From: an uncultured Phycisphaerales bacterium
GTDB taxonomy: Bacteria; Planctomycetota; Phycisphaerae; Phycisphaerales; SM1A02
DNA length: 64,000 nucleotides
Direction of reading: 5' to 3'
Assembly: GCA_905480395.1 (NCBI GenBank)
Contig: CAJQQE010000002.1
Span: 1 to 64,000 of the forward strand
Made by a program: the position numbers and the translations under genes. Of this stretch, positions 28,725-37,234 are shown piece after piece; the stretch's first letter is position 1; each line of letters starts with the position of its first letter. Below the pieces are notes generated by a model, which worked only from the letters and a program-made list of their open reading frames with translations, had not been told where the DNA came from and did no database searches.

Positions 28725-29819
28725 TCAGCCGTTCTTCGCGGCGAAGTCCGCCATGAATCCGGCGAGTGACCGGCAGCCCTCGATCGGGAAGGCGTTGTAG
28801 ATCGATGCCCGGATTCCTCCGACTGATCGATGGCCCTTGAGTCCGTCCATGTCATGCGACTTCGCCTCAGTGACAAAGACTTTCTCGAGGTCTTCGTTCG
28901 GCAGTCGGAAGGTCACATTCATCTCGGAACGACTGTCGGTCTGCGCGTGCCCGCGATAGAAGCCGCCGCTGCCGTCGATCGCGTCGTAGATGATCTTTGA
29001 TTTCTCGGCGTTCCGGTTCGCGATACCGATCAGACCTCCTTGTTCGATGATCCATTCGAAAACCAGGCCCATGCAGTAGACGCCGAAGACGGGTGGCGTG
29101 TTCAAACGCGAACCCTGCGCGGCCTGCTTGCGATAGTCCAGAAGATCGATCGTCTCTCGGCAGCCCTTCTCGAGCATTTCCTTGCGGATGATGATCAACG
29201 CCAGGCCCGATGGTCCGAGATTCTTCTGTGCCCCGGCGTACACGATGGCATGATCGGCGAATGGCCAAGGGCGAGCGAACATGTCGCTGCTCGCATCGCA
29301 CACCAGTGGGGCCTCGGTGACCGGCGGCGCGGCGTACCGGGTGCCGTAGATCGTGTTGTTGGAGCAGTAATGGAAGTAGGCGGCCTCAGGCGTGAGCGAG
29401 AGTTCGTCGGCCTTGGGGCAGTGGTCATAACCACAGGCGGATCCGTCGAACGCGACGTTGACCGTTCCGAATTTCCGAGCCTCCTTAATTGCCTTCGTTG
29501 TCCAGGTCCCGGTATCGGGATAGTCGGCGGTGGCGTCATCCGGCAGGTAATTCATGGGAATCATGCCGAACTGCATGCTGGCGCCTCCGGCAAGGAAGAG
29601 CACTTCATGGTCGTCGCCAAGCCCGGCGAGATTCCGGCATCGATCGGTCGCCTCGTCGAACACCCGGTCGATCACCGGGCCACGATGGCTGTGTTCCAGC
29701 ACCCCGATGCCGCTGTCGTCGATATTCCAGACATCTTCCCGAATACGTTCGAGCACGGACTCGGGCATCACAGCGGGGCCAGCGGAGAAGTTGAAGATCC
29801 GGGAGGAAGTGGTGGTCAT
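28725..29819 (-). CDS. serC: Phosphoserine aminotransferase
   Basis: The enzyme makes 3-phosphoserine from 3-phosphohydroxypyruvate and glutamate in serine synthesis and also serves pyridoxal phosphate synthesis. The start RIFNFSAGPAVMPESVLE is diagnostic. The pyridoxal phosphate lysine is in the AGAQKNLGPSGLALIII block near residue 200, and the C-terminal GHRSVGGIRASIYNA is conserved. At 364 residues it has normal length. It lies 70 bases downstream of serA on the same strand, so two consecutive steps of the pathway are adjacent. Confidence 0.97.
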   Translation of the reverse strand: MTTTSSRIFNFSAGPAVMPESVLERIREDVWNIDDSGIGVLEHSHRGPVIDRVFDEATDRCRNLAGLGDDHEVLFLAGGASMQFGMIPMNYLPDDATADYPDTGTWTTKAIKEARKFGTVNVAFDGSACGYDHCPKADELSLTPEAAYFHYCSNNTIYGTRYAAPPVTEAPLVCDASSDMFARPWPFADHAIVYAGAQKNLGPSGLALIIIRKEMLEKGCRETIDLLDYRKQAAQGSRLNTPPVFGVYCMGLVFEWIIEQGGLIGIANRNAEKSKIIYDAIDGSGGFYRGHAQTDSRSEMNVTFRLPNEDLEKVFVTEAKSHDMDGLKGHRSVGGIRASIYNAFPIEGCRSLAGFMADFAAKNG

Positions 29820-29888
29820 GCGTAGGTCTGCCTGTGAGCTCGAACGGAGTGTGAAGTGAATGACGACGCCAATGTGGCATTCATGTTC

Positions 29889-31151
29889 TCAGTGGGTGGA
29901 GACATCGACACTGAGGATGTTTGGACCGGCGGTCATTGCTTGGATGAGTTCGCTCTGGGGAGTCTCCGAAACTCGGATCCGGGCGGAGGCGGCGGCGCCT
30001 CCGACGTAGATCACATTCTCCATGTCCTCGACGTTGATTCCCCCTCGGCTGAGGAGATCACAGACGGTGGCAAGAACGCCGGGGCGGTTGAAGTGACGAA
30101 TCGTCAGCGTGGCGGCACCGGTGCCGCTGGCCAGGTTGATGCAGTTGGGCGTGTTGCCGGTCTCAAGGTGGAGTCGAATCACCCGGATTGCTTCGGAACC
30201 GATCGCGGCCTGTGATTGATCGGTCGAAGCCCCAACGTGGTGGGTTCCGTACACCCCAGGAAGACTGACGATGTCATCCAGAAACTCGCCAGTTCCCTTG
30301 CCCGGTTCCTCGGCAAAGACGTCGAGGCCAGCTCGGATGCCTTTTTCGCGAATCACTTGGGCGAGGGCGGTCTGGTCAACGACCGAACCACGGCTGGTAT
30401 TGACGAGGATGGCGCCAGGTTTCATTGCCGCGAGGAACTCGGCGGAGATGAGAAGTTTGGTCTCCTGGTTCGCGGCCACGTTGACAGAGATGACATCGCA
30501 CATGCGAGCAAGGTTGATGAGGTTTTCACATGCATGGCATCCGGCGGATTCCGCTCGGGCGTTGGTGATCGATCGGCTCCACGCGAAGACTCGCATGCCA
30601 AACGCATTTCCTCGATCAGCAATGGCCTCGCCGATCTTTCCGAGGCCGACGATGCCGAGCGTGCGGCCTGCGAGGCCCGGGGCCTTGGAGTATTCCTTTT
30701 TGTTCCAAGTGCCCGCTCGAAGGTCAGCGACCTGATCGGGAATTCGACGATCGCAGGCGAGAATGAGCCCCCAAGCAAGTTCGGCCACCGCGAGCGAGTT
30801 TTTTCCGGGGCAATTGGCGACCGAGATCCCACGGCCGCTGGCGGCGTCGACGTCGATGTTGTCGGTACCCGCGCCCGCTCGAACGATCAGGGCCAGTTGG
30901 CTGGCGGCCTCGATCGCGTCCGCTCGAACCTTCGTGGACCGAACGACGAGAATCTGCGGGTCGTGCTCCTTGATCGCTGCGGGGAGGGTCTCTGGTGAAA
31001 GGTCGGGGAGGCTGACGACTCGATGTCCAAGATTCGAAAGCGTCTCGATTCCGGAGGCATCGAACTTGTCGGCGATCAGGATGACGGCGCCTTCCGAAGA
31101 AGAGGCCTCTGCGGTCGAAGGGTCTGGCTGGGTGGCGATCTGGTGGCTCAT
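29889..31151 (-). CDS. serA: D-3-phosphoglycerate dehydrogenase
   Basis: This NAD-dependent enzyme commits 3-phosphoglycerate to serine synthesis. The Rossmann loop LGIVGLGKIGEAIADRG, the conserved SVNVAANQETKLLI and the catalytic Arg/Glu/His set (NTSRGSVVD, FAEEP, GTHHVGAST) are visible. A C-terminal ACT-like domain of about 85 residues (LTIRHFNRPGVLATVCDLL) suggests feedback control. At 420 residues it is the intermediate type. The N-terminus has about 25 extra residues. Its start overlaps the upstream DUF1015 gene by four bases. Confidence 0.95.
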   Translation of the reverse strand: MSHQIATQPDPSTAEASSSEGAVILIADKFDASGIETLSNLGHRVVSLPDLSPETLPAAIKEHDPQILVVRSTKVRADAIEAASQLALIVRAGAGTDNIDVDAASGRGISVANCPGKNSLAVAELAWGLILACDRRIPDQVADLRAGTWNKKEYSKAPGLAGRTLGIVGLGKIGEAIADRGNAFGMRVFAWSRSITNARAESAGCHACENLINLARMCDVISVNVAANQETKLLISAEFLAAMKPGAILVNTSRGSVVDQTALAQVIREKGIRAGLDVFAEEPGKGTGEFLDDIVSLPGVYGTHHVGASTDQSQAAIGSEAIRVIRLHLETGNTPNCINLASGTGAATLTIRHFNRPGVLATVCDLLSRGGINVEDMENVIYVGGAAASARIRVSETPQSELIQAMTAGPNILSVDVSTH

Positions 31152-32416
31152 CGGGCGAACTCCTCTGTAGTTTCAAATCGGTGAGCGAACAGACCGCTCC
31201 GGAGCTTGGGTTCAAACCAGGTTGACTTGGGAGGCATGATTTCGCCGGCATCGGCGACTCGCAGCAACTCGGCCATGCTGGTTGGGTGCATGCTGAATGC
31301 GATCGCCCACGCGTCGGTTTCCGTCAGCCGTTCCAATTCCGCGTTCCCTCGGATGCCGCCTACGAAGCCGATGCGTTCATCGAGTCGAGGATCGCCGATC
31401 TCCAGCAGGGGTTCGAGGATTCTCTTCTGCAGAAGTGAGACGTCCAGAGACGCGATCGGGTCATCGTGGTCGATCGATTCGGGGGGGAAGGTGAATCGAA
31501 ACCATCGTCCATCGAGTCGAATGCCGAGCGTTCCTGCTGATTCCGGGGTTGGATCGACCCCGTCGGATAAAGCTTCGATCCGCCCGATGGTCTGGAGTCG
31601 ATCGAGAATGACCTCCGGAGTATGGCCGGCCAGGTCTTTCACGATCCGGTTGTAGGCCAGGATCTTCAGCTCACGCTGCGGAAACACGACGGCGAGAATT
31701 CGGTTGTATTCCTCGTCGCCAGTGTGCGCCGGATTTTTGGCGGCTCGCTCTGTGGCAATTCGGCCGCCCGCCGCGGATCGGTGATGTCCGTCCGCGATAT
31801 AGAGGTCGGGTACAGCCTCGAAGAGAGACTGGAAGGTCTCAGGATTTGCAACGCGCCAGAGAGTGTGAGTCACGCCATCGGCAACGAAGTGAATCAGTGG
31901 ACGATCGGTCGTGGCCGAGACCAGTACGTCACAGATGTCATCTGCGGTCGGGGCATCATCCCGAAACGCCAGAAAGACCGCTTCCGCATGGACGCTGGAG
32001 ATATCCAAGTGCCGAGTTCGATCGTCTTCTTTCTCGGGCCGCGTTTTCTCGTGCTTCCGGATCCGGCCGCTCGCGTACTCCGCGGCATCGACGGTACAGA
32101 CGACTCCGAGTTGCCGATAACCATCGCGGACGAGTCGATAGACGAAGAGCCCAGGCTCGTCCTCTTCCAGAAGAATATTGGAGTCGAGAAGGGCGGCGAG
32201 ATTGTGACGCGCCCGTTCGTAGACTTTCTGCTCGTATGGATTCACCTCAACTGGAAAATCAATCTCGGGTCTGATGACTCTCAAATAGCTGTTCGGGCGA
32301 CCCTCTGCCAGTGTGCGGGCCTCTGAGGTTGAGATCACGTCGTAGGGTGGGCAGGAGACATCGGCCGCGTGGGGCGGGTGAGGTCGGATTGCCTTGAACG
32401 GATGGATGAGGCTCAT
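31148..32416 (-). CDS. DUF1015 family protein
   Basis: The 422-residue protein begins HPFKAIRPHPPHAADVSCPPYDV, the hallmark N-terminus of DUF1015. It contains the conserved LYIADGHHRSAAG segment near residue 210. The family is a predicted kinase or hydrolase of unproven activity and is often found beside serA, as here. It overlaps serA by four bases and has GGGAG six bases before the ATG at 32416. The link to serine metabolism is inferred from this recurring neighbourhood. Confidence 0.85.
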   Translation of the reverse strand: MSLIHPFKAIRPHPPHAADVSCPPYDVISTSEARTLAEGRPNSYLRVIRPEIDFPVEVNPYEQKVYERARHNLAALLDSNILLEEDEPGLFVYRLVRDGYRQLGVVCTVDAAEYASGRIRKHEKTRPEKEDDRTRHLDISSVHAEAVFLAFRDDAPTADDICDVLVSATTDRPLIHFVADGVTHTLWRVANPETFQSLFEAVPDLYIADGHHRSAAGGRIATERAAKNPAHTGDEEYNRILAVVFPQRELKILAYNRIVKDLAGHTPEVILDRLQTIGRIEALSDGVDPTPESAGTLGIRLDGRWFRFTFPPESIDHDDPIASLDVSLLQKRILEPLLEIGDPRLDERIGFVGGIRGNAELERLTETDAWAIAFSMHPTSMAELLRVADAGEIMPPKSTWFEPKLRSGLFAHRFETTEEFAR

Positions 32417-32693
32417 GCGGTGCTCCCGGCCGAGTACCACCCCGGCGCGGCGAACATCGTACCTGCGCAGGTCGTTTGTCGAGGGCTTCGCCACCGGAGA
32501 GTCGGGGGTTGGGACGATCACCCCGGCCGACGTTTTCATGGGTTCCGAGGATTTTTCGGACCTTGAGATAAATCCACTGGAGGGATGTACTGCCTGACCC
32601 GATATCTAGGCGTCGGGACGCGTGGGGCGACCCGGTGAGAGAACACACGCTCGGCCGACTGAGAACCGACCGACATTAACGAGAGATACAGAT

Positions 32694-33014
32694 ATGACCA
32701 CGAACGAAGACGCTGTCCACGGCACGGGGTTTACTTCCGCAAGCCTGTCCATCTCCGGGGGTTCACCGCTCTCCGGCACCGCCACCATCTTCCATCTTGA
32801 TGGCGAACGTTTTGGTGAAATGCACGATCTCGTCGAATTAGCCATCTCTGACGGGGCCCTCCAAGGTCGAACTGGCACGCCCGTCGCCGCGGGTGCTTCT
32901 GTTTCCCTCGGATTTCAGGCTCCTGGGACCATCGCTCGGCGCGGTGAAGTCATTCAGTGTGATGCCTGTGGTGAGGGATGGCGTATCGGAATCCGACTGG
33001 CCTCTGCGGCCTGA
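32694..33014 (+). CDS. Small PilZ-like domain protein
   Basis: A 106-residue soluble protein. Its second half (SDGALQG, then GASVSLGFQAPGTIARRGEV and EGWRIGIRLAS) reads like the beta-barrel of a PilZ domain with a D-x-S-x-x-G-like turn. The N-terminal RxxxR motif that binds cyclic di-GMP in classical PilZ proteins is not visible, so binding is uncertain. The ATG at 32694 was chosen over a longer open frame for its position after a purine-rich stretch. It has its own terminator and lies about 400 bases before the first pilin-like gene. Confidence 0.55.
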   Translation: MTTNEDAVHGTGFTSASLSISGGSPLSGTATIFHLDGERFGEMHDLVELAISDGALQGRTGTPVAAGASVSLGFQAPGTIARRGEVIQCDACGEGWRIGIRLASAA

Positions 33015-33045
33015 CCGCACTTAAATTCATGAACTTCGATTGATT

Positions 33046-33076
33046 GAAAGCCGGTCCTCAGGACCGGCTTTCTTCA
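33046..33076 (+). terminator. Terminator after the PilZ-like gene
   Basis: The 12-bp perfect stem GAAAGCCGGTCC / GGACCGGCTTTC with the loop TCA runs from 33046 to 33072 and is followed by TTC. The A run before and the T run after the GC core make it usable in both directions. Confidence 0.85.
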
Positions 33077-33217
33077 CGTCCGGAGATGCTGGCCAGTTTC
33101 GTGGCCGCCGCCGATGACTTCTCGGACGTGCCTTGAGACGTTCACGCGGTCTGGGAGGTCTCGATCGGCGGTGGCTTCCTTCAAATGGGGTCCATTGCTC
33201 ATGCTTGAATCGATTCA

Positions 33218-33333
33218 CCGGCGTTGAGTACCGAAGTACTTCTTGCCGGACAACCGTTCGGTGATGAGCGTCGTCGCTGGAGGGAAGGACGACGCCCATC
33301 TTCGCCCGATCGATCGTGGTGCGAACGATCGGG
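33218..33333 (+). promoter_or_regulatory. Structured region upstream of the first pilin gene
   Basis: The stretch 33077-33428 has no convincing gene. It holds two hairpins. The first has outer arms CCGGC / GCCGG and inner arms AGTAC / GTACT around CGAA (33218-33249). The second has eight-bp arms CCCGATCG / CGATCGGG (33305-33333). Neither is followed by a T run, so they are not obvious terminators and could be a structured leader or regulator sites. No known riboswitch consensus was recognised. AAGGAG before 33429 marks the pilin start. Confidence 0.4.
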
Positions 33334-33428
33334 TGTTTCCGGCGGTGACCACGTGCGTCTCCGTGAACGGGCGGCTCTAGCCGCGATTGAATGATTCGGA
33401 ATAAAACTTCCCGCAAGGAGCTGGACAC

Positions 33429-33848
33429 ATGAACTACCGTCGAAACTCGTTGAAGCGTGGCTTCACCCTCATTGAAATCCTCATCGTCGTCGTGATCCTC
33501 GGGATTCTCGCCGCGATCATCATTCCCCAGTTCACTGATGCCGCACAGGATGCCGGTGCCGCGAGTGCTCGCAGCCAGCTTCAGACGATGCGGAGCCAGG
33601 TCGAGCTCTATCGCGTCCAGAACAACGGTGCAGCGCCCGCTGGCGACGCGAGCGGTCCGTGGACTGAACTCGTCACCGAGAACTACATTCGTTCGGCACC
33701 GAACTGGCCGAGCGGATTCGCATCCGTGTATGTGGCCGCCACTGGTGACCTCACGCTGACCTTCGACCTCACTCAGGGACCTTCTCCTGACCTCAATGGT
33801 GACGACGCCGGCGACGCCGCCGATGTCACCATCATTGAGAGCTGGTGA
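33429..33848 (+). CDS. Type IV pilin/major pseudopilin-like protein 1
   Basis: A 139-residue prepilin. The leader RNSLKRG precedes the cleavage and methylation site G/FTLIE and the hydrophobic helix ILIVVVILGILAAIIIPQF. After cleavage it could enter a pilus or pseudopilus. The C-terminal part is short and beta-rich and ends TIIESW. It resembles GspG-type pseudopilins in size but lacks an obvious calcium site. AAGGAG precedes the ATG. A GC-rich stem-loop separates it from the second pilin, as is common where the first gene must be expressed most. Confidence 0.9.
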   Translation: MNYRRNSLKRGFTLIEILIVVVILGILAAIIIPQFTDAAQDAGAASARSQLQTMRSQVELYRVQNNGAAPAGDASGPWTELVTENYIRSAPNWPSGFASVYVAATGDLTLTFDLTQGPSPDLNGDDAGDAADVTIIESW

Positions 33849-33873
33849 TTCGTCGAAGTTGACGACTCATACC

Positions 33874-33901
33874 GGCGTTCCGGCCGAAAGGCCGGGACGC
33901 C
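33874..33901 (+). promoter_or_regulatory. Intercistronic stem-loop between the two pilin genes
   Basis: Arms GGCGTTCCGGCC / GGCCGGGACGCC pair over 12 positions (one G-T) around a GAAA tetraloop. No T run follows. It may stabilise the upstream pilin message or reduce read-through. Confidence 0.55.
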
Positions 33902-34005
33902 GCTTCAGTTCCCCGAGTAAGTCGGGGTGAATAGAACAGTTGATACGTGTGCGCCATCGCGAGTTTCCGGGGTAGAGGCTTTATCGCCTCGGGAGTAACA
34001 GCGAA

Positions 34006-34458
34006 ATGATTGAACTCAAACGACTCTTGAATCGAAGCCGTCACTCTAGATCACGGGGTTTCACGCTGATCGAAATCCTCATCGTCGTCGTGATTCTCGG
34101 AATCCTCGCGGCGATTATCATTCCGCAGTTCGCCAGTGCCCAGAGTGCCGCTCGGGCGACCGCGATGCGATCCCAACTCGGAACCATTCGCAGTCAGATC
34201 GCCTCTTGGCAAGTCCAGCATGGTGGAAACATCCCCGGCGGCCCCAGCGGCTCCGTTGATCAAGCCATTGATCAACTCATCGCGGACGGCTTTCTGACCC
34301 GGACGGTCTTCGTATCCCCCGGCTTCGTCTGGATCTGGGATTCCAGCCGCGCGGAACTCGAAATCGAGTACGACCCTTCCATCGATCCCTCCATTCCCGA
34401 TGCCGATGGTGATGGCGACGGGGATGACGATGACATCGCCGTGATCAGGACCTGGTGA
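34006..34458 (+). CDS. Type IV pilin/pseudopilin-like protein 2
   Basis: A 150-residue prepilin with the leader RHSRSRG, cleavage site G/FTLIE and a helix almost identical to that of pilin 1 (ILIVVVILGILAAIIIPQF). The rest differs. The C-terminus carries an acidic stretch, DADGDGDGDDDDIAVIRTW, that could bind calcium. Both pilins end in a short hydrophobic piece with a final tryptophan (ESW and RTW). It is probably a paralog of pilin 1 that diverged outside the helix. Confidence 0.9.
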   Translation: MIELKRLLNRSRHSRSRGFTLIEILIVVVILGILAAIIIPQFASAQSAARATAMRSQLGTIRSQIASWQVQHGGNIPGGPSGSVDQAIDQLIADGFLTRTVFVSPGFVWIWDSSRAELEIEYDPSIDPSIPDADGDGDGDDDDIAVIRTW

Positions 34459-34500
34459 GAATTCCCGCGGTTTGAAATCTTGCGGAGAAAGGGAGGATCG

Positions 34501-35016
34501 ATGTTGGATCATGATGTTCAAGATCGATCGACTTCCGTCCCCTGGGGACTGGTGAAGACGCTCGGAGTCTTGGTACTTCTTCTGCTCGGGGTGGGTCGGC
34601 TAACGATGAGCGAGCATCGGGAAGTTCCGTCGACGGAATCCACCCTTCGATCAAGCATTCGGTTGATGGAGAAGATGGTGCCGCCCGGTTTTGAAGTTCT
34701 GGCCCGGCGATCAGACCCCATCACCCGCGACGCCATGATCGTGTTGCAGCGTGGTCCGGCCCAGCGTCTCGATTGGACGAATGTTCTCGTCTTATGGGAT
34801 CCGATGTCGATTCCTGGTGTGTTCGTCGGCGTTGCGGATCAGCCGATTGGCCTCCCGCTGGAGTCTGCCGGCACAAACCTGTGGAAGCGATTCCTCACGG
34901 ACACCCGCGTTCGTCTGCTTCCGGTCGTCCGACCAGAGGCCATGGAACGCCCCGAACAGATCGCACCCTCGGATATCGGACCATTGATTCGACTCGATCC
35001 GTGTCTGGATCATTGA
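34501..35016 (+). CDS. Membrane-anchored protein of unknown function in the pilin region
   Basis: I do not recognise this 171-residue protein. It has one N-terminal helix (WGLVKTLGVLVLLLLGVGRL) and a soluble domain of about 130 residues (FEVLARRSDPITRDAMIVL), probably on the outer face. There is no prepilin cleavage site. The start ATG at 34501 follows GGGAGG; a TTG 21 bases upstream is unlikely. It lies 42 bases after pilin 2 and probably belongs to the same unit. Confidence 0.65.
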   Translation: MLDHDVQDRSTSVPWGLVKTLGVLVLLLLGVGRLTMSEHREVPSTESTLRSSIRLMEKMVPPGFEVLARRSDPITRDAMIVLQRGPAQRLDWTNVLVLWDPMSIPGVFVGVADQPIGLPLESAGTNLWKRFLTDTRVRLLPVVRPEAMERPEQIAPSDIGPLIRLDPCLDH

Positions 35017-35157
35017 GCGGGATTGATTCGTGTGTTCTGAGCAGGATCTGCAGGGCCTCCCGAATTGCCCGGACGGAATGCGGCGAAGTCTGCGTCAGAT
35101 CGGGTTAGAACCGGTCGATGTCACTTCAGCCAAACACCTCCATTCGGGAACTCACGC

Positions 35158-35511
35158 ATGCGCCACCAACGATCATTCCGGCATCTCTTGATGATAAACG
35201 CCCTTCTTGCAGCTGGTCTCATCTGGACTCTGTTGGTCGTCCCTGGGCCTTTCACGGCCAACGCGGACGCGGCGATGCAATACCGATCGAGCAGATCGAA
35301 TGATCCGCCGATTCAGGCGGTCACGGGGGTGGGGAATGCCTCGGCTCGTCAACGTAAGCAGATGATTGATCGTCTCACGGAGATAGAGAAGAAGATCGAA
35401 GAGATTTCGAAGGCCCTCACGACGGGATCGATCGTCGTGAAGATTGCCAACGTCGAAGAACTCGCGATCGACTACGGCCGCCTCGCGGATGTGATTCAGT
35501 CACGTAAGTGA
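35158..35511 (+). CDS. Small exported coiled-coil protein
   Basis: I do not recognise this 117-residue protein. It begins with a signal or anchor segment (HLLMINALLAAGLIWTLLVV). A helix with heptads follows (RKQMIDRLTEIEKKIEEISKAL), then a short beta segment (GSIVVKIANVEELAID). It is 22 bases before the third pilin-like gene. It may be a periplasmic helper of the machine encoded downstream, but only its position says so. Confidence 0.6.
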   Translation: MRHQRSFRHLLMINALLAAGLIWTLLVVPGPFTANADAAMQYRSSRSNDPPIQAVTGVGNASARQRKQMIDRLTEIEKKIEEISKALTTGSIVVKIANVEELAIDYGRLADVIQSRK

Positions 35512-35533
35512 TTCACGGAAACTGGAGCACTCC

Positions 35534-36103
35534 ATGCAGAACCTTCGGCGTGCCTACACGCTCGCGGAATTGATCATCGTGGTGGCCATTCTCGGTCTGG
35601 CGGGCGCCTTGCTTGTTCCTCGACTGATCAACGCTGATACGTTCTCGGTGCAGGCGGCGGTCCGCTCGGTCATCGCAGACATCACCTTCGCGCAGACCGA
35701 TGCGCTGGCGATGCAGAAGGTGCGACGCTTTCAGTTCCTCCGCGACGACAACGACCGTATTCACGGGTATGCGATTCTCGCTCCGTCGAATCCCGCCCTC
35801 TATGACGGTTCATTCAATCCAGAAACCGCGGAATACCTCGACCATCCCTCGGCAGTTGGGACGGGAGGAAATTTTGTCGTTGATTTCGATCTCGAGGCTC
35901 GTTTTGCAGGGGTCGAGATCACCGAAGTCTCCTTCGATGGAAACGACTGGGTGGCTTTTGATGCCCTTGGAGGCCCGCTCCGAGGGGGCTCCATGCCACT
36001 CGCGGGAGGCGGAGAGATCCGAATGCGCGGGGCCAGCGGGTCCTATCTGATCCGATTGAGTGGATTCACGGGAAAGATCACGGTCGAACGGATCGATGAG
36101 TGA
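35534..36103 (+). CDS. GspH-like pseudopilin 3
   Basis: A 189-residue protein whose N-terminus RRAYTLAELIIVVAILGLAG has the prepilin layout, but with alanine instead of the usual glycine before the cleavage point and Tyr-Thr-Leu-Ala-Glu after it. The glutamate at +5 is kept. The globular part with VRSVIADITFAQTDALAMQK resembles the minor pseudopilin GspH/FimT family. Minor pseudopilins cap or prime the fibre. Whether a prepilin peptidase cuts after alanine here is unknown. Confidence 0.8.
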   Translation: MQNLRRAYTLAELIIVVAILGLAGALLVPRLINADTFSVQAAVRSVIADITFAQTDALAMQKVRRFQFLRDDNDRIHGYAILAPSNPALYDGSFNPETAEYLDHPSAVGTGGNFVVDFDLEARFAGVEITEVSFDGNDWVAFDALGGPLRGGSMPLAGGGEIRMRGASGSYLIRLSGFTGKITVERIDE

Positions 36104-36178
36104 GACGGGTCAGGCGATTTTTCGTCGCTTGTGCCGGTTGCGACTTCGCGGCCGGTGATCCGCTCGGAGATCATCACC

Positions 36179-37234
36179 ATGTCGCTTCGATCGATATTCA
36201 CACCGCGTCAAACTCCGCCGATTGGCGTCGAATTTTCTGAAGATGGGTTACGCCTGGTTCAGGTCACGACTCCCGGCAGCGATGAGATTCGCCGCGCCGC
36301 CTTCGTACCTTTCGCTCCCGATGGAGCAGTGGACGTCTCCGAACTCCGGAAGGTGCTCCGTGGTTTTCGAGGGCGACAAGCAGCGATCGCACCGCCCCGT
36401 GGCGATCTTACGATTCGTCCGGCCCGTCTACCGCGACTCGAGAATCAAGAACTCCGAGAAGCCGCCAGATGGGAAGCGGCTGGACTGCTCGAACTCGATG
36501 CCGCCGACGTGGTCGCTGAGCCGCTCATCGTTTCCGATGGGGTCGATGCAGATGGATTGGCCGAAATGTTGATCGTTGCCGGATCCGTCACCACGATCGA
36601 ATCTCGATTGGAACCACTGCTGCAGGCCGGGCTACGACCCATCGGCGTCGAACCGGCCTTCGTTGGGGCTGGTCGTGCCTTCACCCTGCGATCCCGTCGA
36701 TCCAACGAACAAGATCGCATCAGGGTCGTCGTGGATGTGGCAGATTCGGAGTCTTGGATCGTGGTCACCCGAGGTGACCGGATCGTCTTCGCGAAGCGAA
36801 GCGAGGTTGGTGGTTCGACATTCGATGCCGAATTGGGATCGGCGCTGGGCATCGATGATTCGATGGCCCGGAGAACGCGATGCGAGAGTGATCGTCGTGA
36901 TCTAGAGCCGGAAGTACTCGCAGAATTGAGGACGGCCGTTCGTCGAGTGGCGGGGCCGCTCGGGGACGAAGTCGGAATGGCGGTTCGTTACGTCACGGTT
37001 GCCGCTCGGCTCGGCCGACCGGAGTATCTCCATCTTTGCGGGGAAGCGGGGAGCTCGCCGGGACTGGTTGAAATCCTCTCCGCGGCCGTTCCCGGAATTC
37101 CAGTGGGGCAAGATGAACTGGTCTCGAGCCGTCTGAGAGAGGGCTGCGATGACGGCTCCGCGCCGTTGGCTTGGGCCACGGCCTTCGGGTTGTCCCTCAG
37201 ACCCAGCTTCGATACCGGAAAGGTGGCGGCATGA
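36179..37234 (+). CDS. PilM-like actin-fold protein
   Basis: A 351-residue cytoplasmic protein with an actin-like plan: IGVEFSEDGLRLVQVT at the start, RVVVDVADSESWIVV in the middle and a C-terminal YLHLCGEAGSSPGLVEIL segment. PilM binds the inner-membrane tail of PilN and links it to the assembly ATPase; GspL has the equivalent domain in type II secretion. Here the domain is a separate protein, as in type IV pili. The ATG at 36179 has GGAG nine bases upstream. Its stop overlaps the next start (ATGA). Confidence 0.75.
   Translation: MSLRSIFTPRQTPPIGVEFSEDGLRLVQVTTPGSDEIRRAAFVPFAPDGAVDVSELRKVLRGFRGRQAAIAPPRGDLTIRPARLPRLENQELREAARWEAAGLLELDAADVVAEPLIVSDGVDADGLAEMLIVAGSVTTIESRLEPLLQAGLRPIGVEPAFVGAGRAFTLRSRRSNEQDRIRVVVDVADSESWIVVTRGDRIVFAKRSEVGGSTFDAELGSALGIDDSMARRTRCESDRRDLEPEVLAELRTAVRRVAGPLGDEVGMAVRYVTVAARLGRPEYLHLCGEAGSSPGLVEILSAAVPGIPVGQDELVSSRLREGCDDGSAPLAWATAFGLSLRPSFDTGKVAA

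Noticed and set aside
33027-33428. A 133-codon minus-strand frame before the pilin gene
   Set aside because: It covers a terminator hairpin, has an arginine/proline-rich shadow-like composition and no ribosome site.
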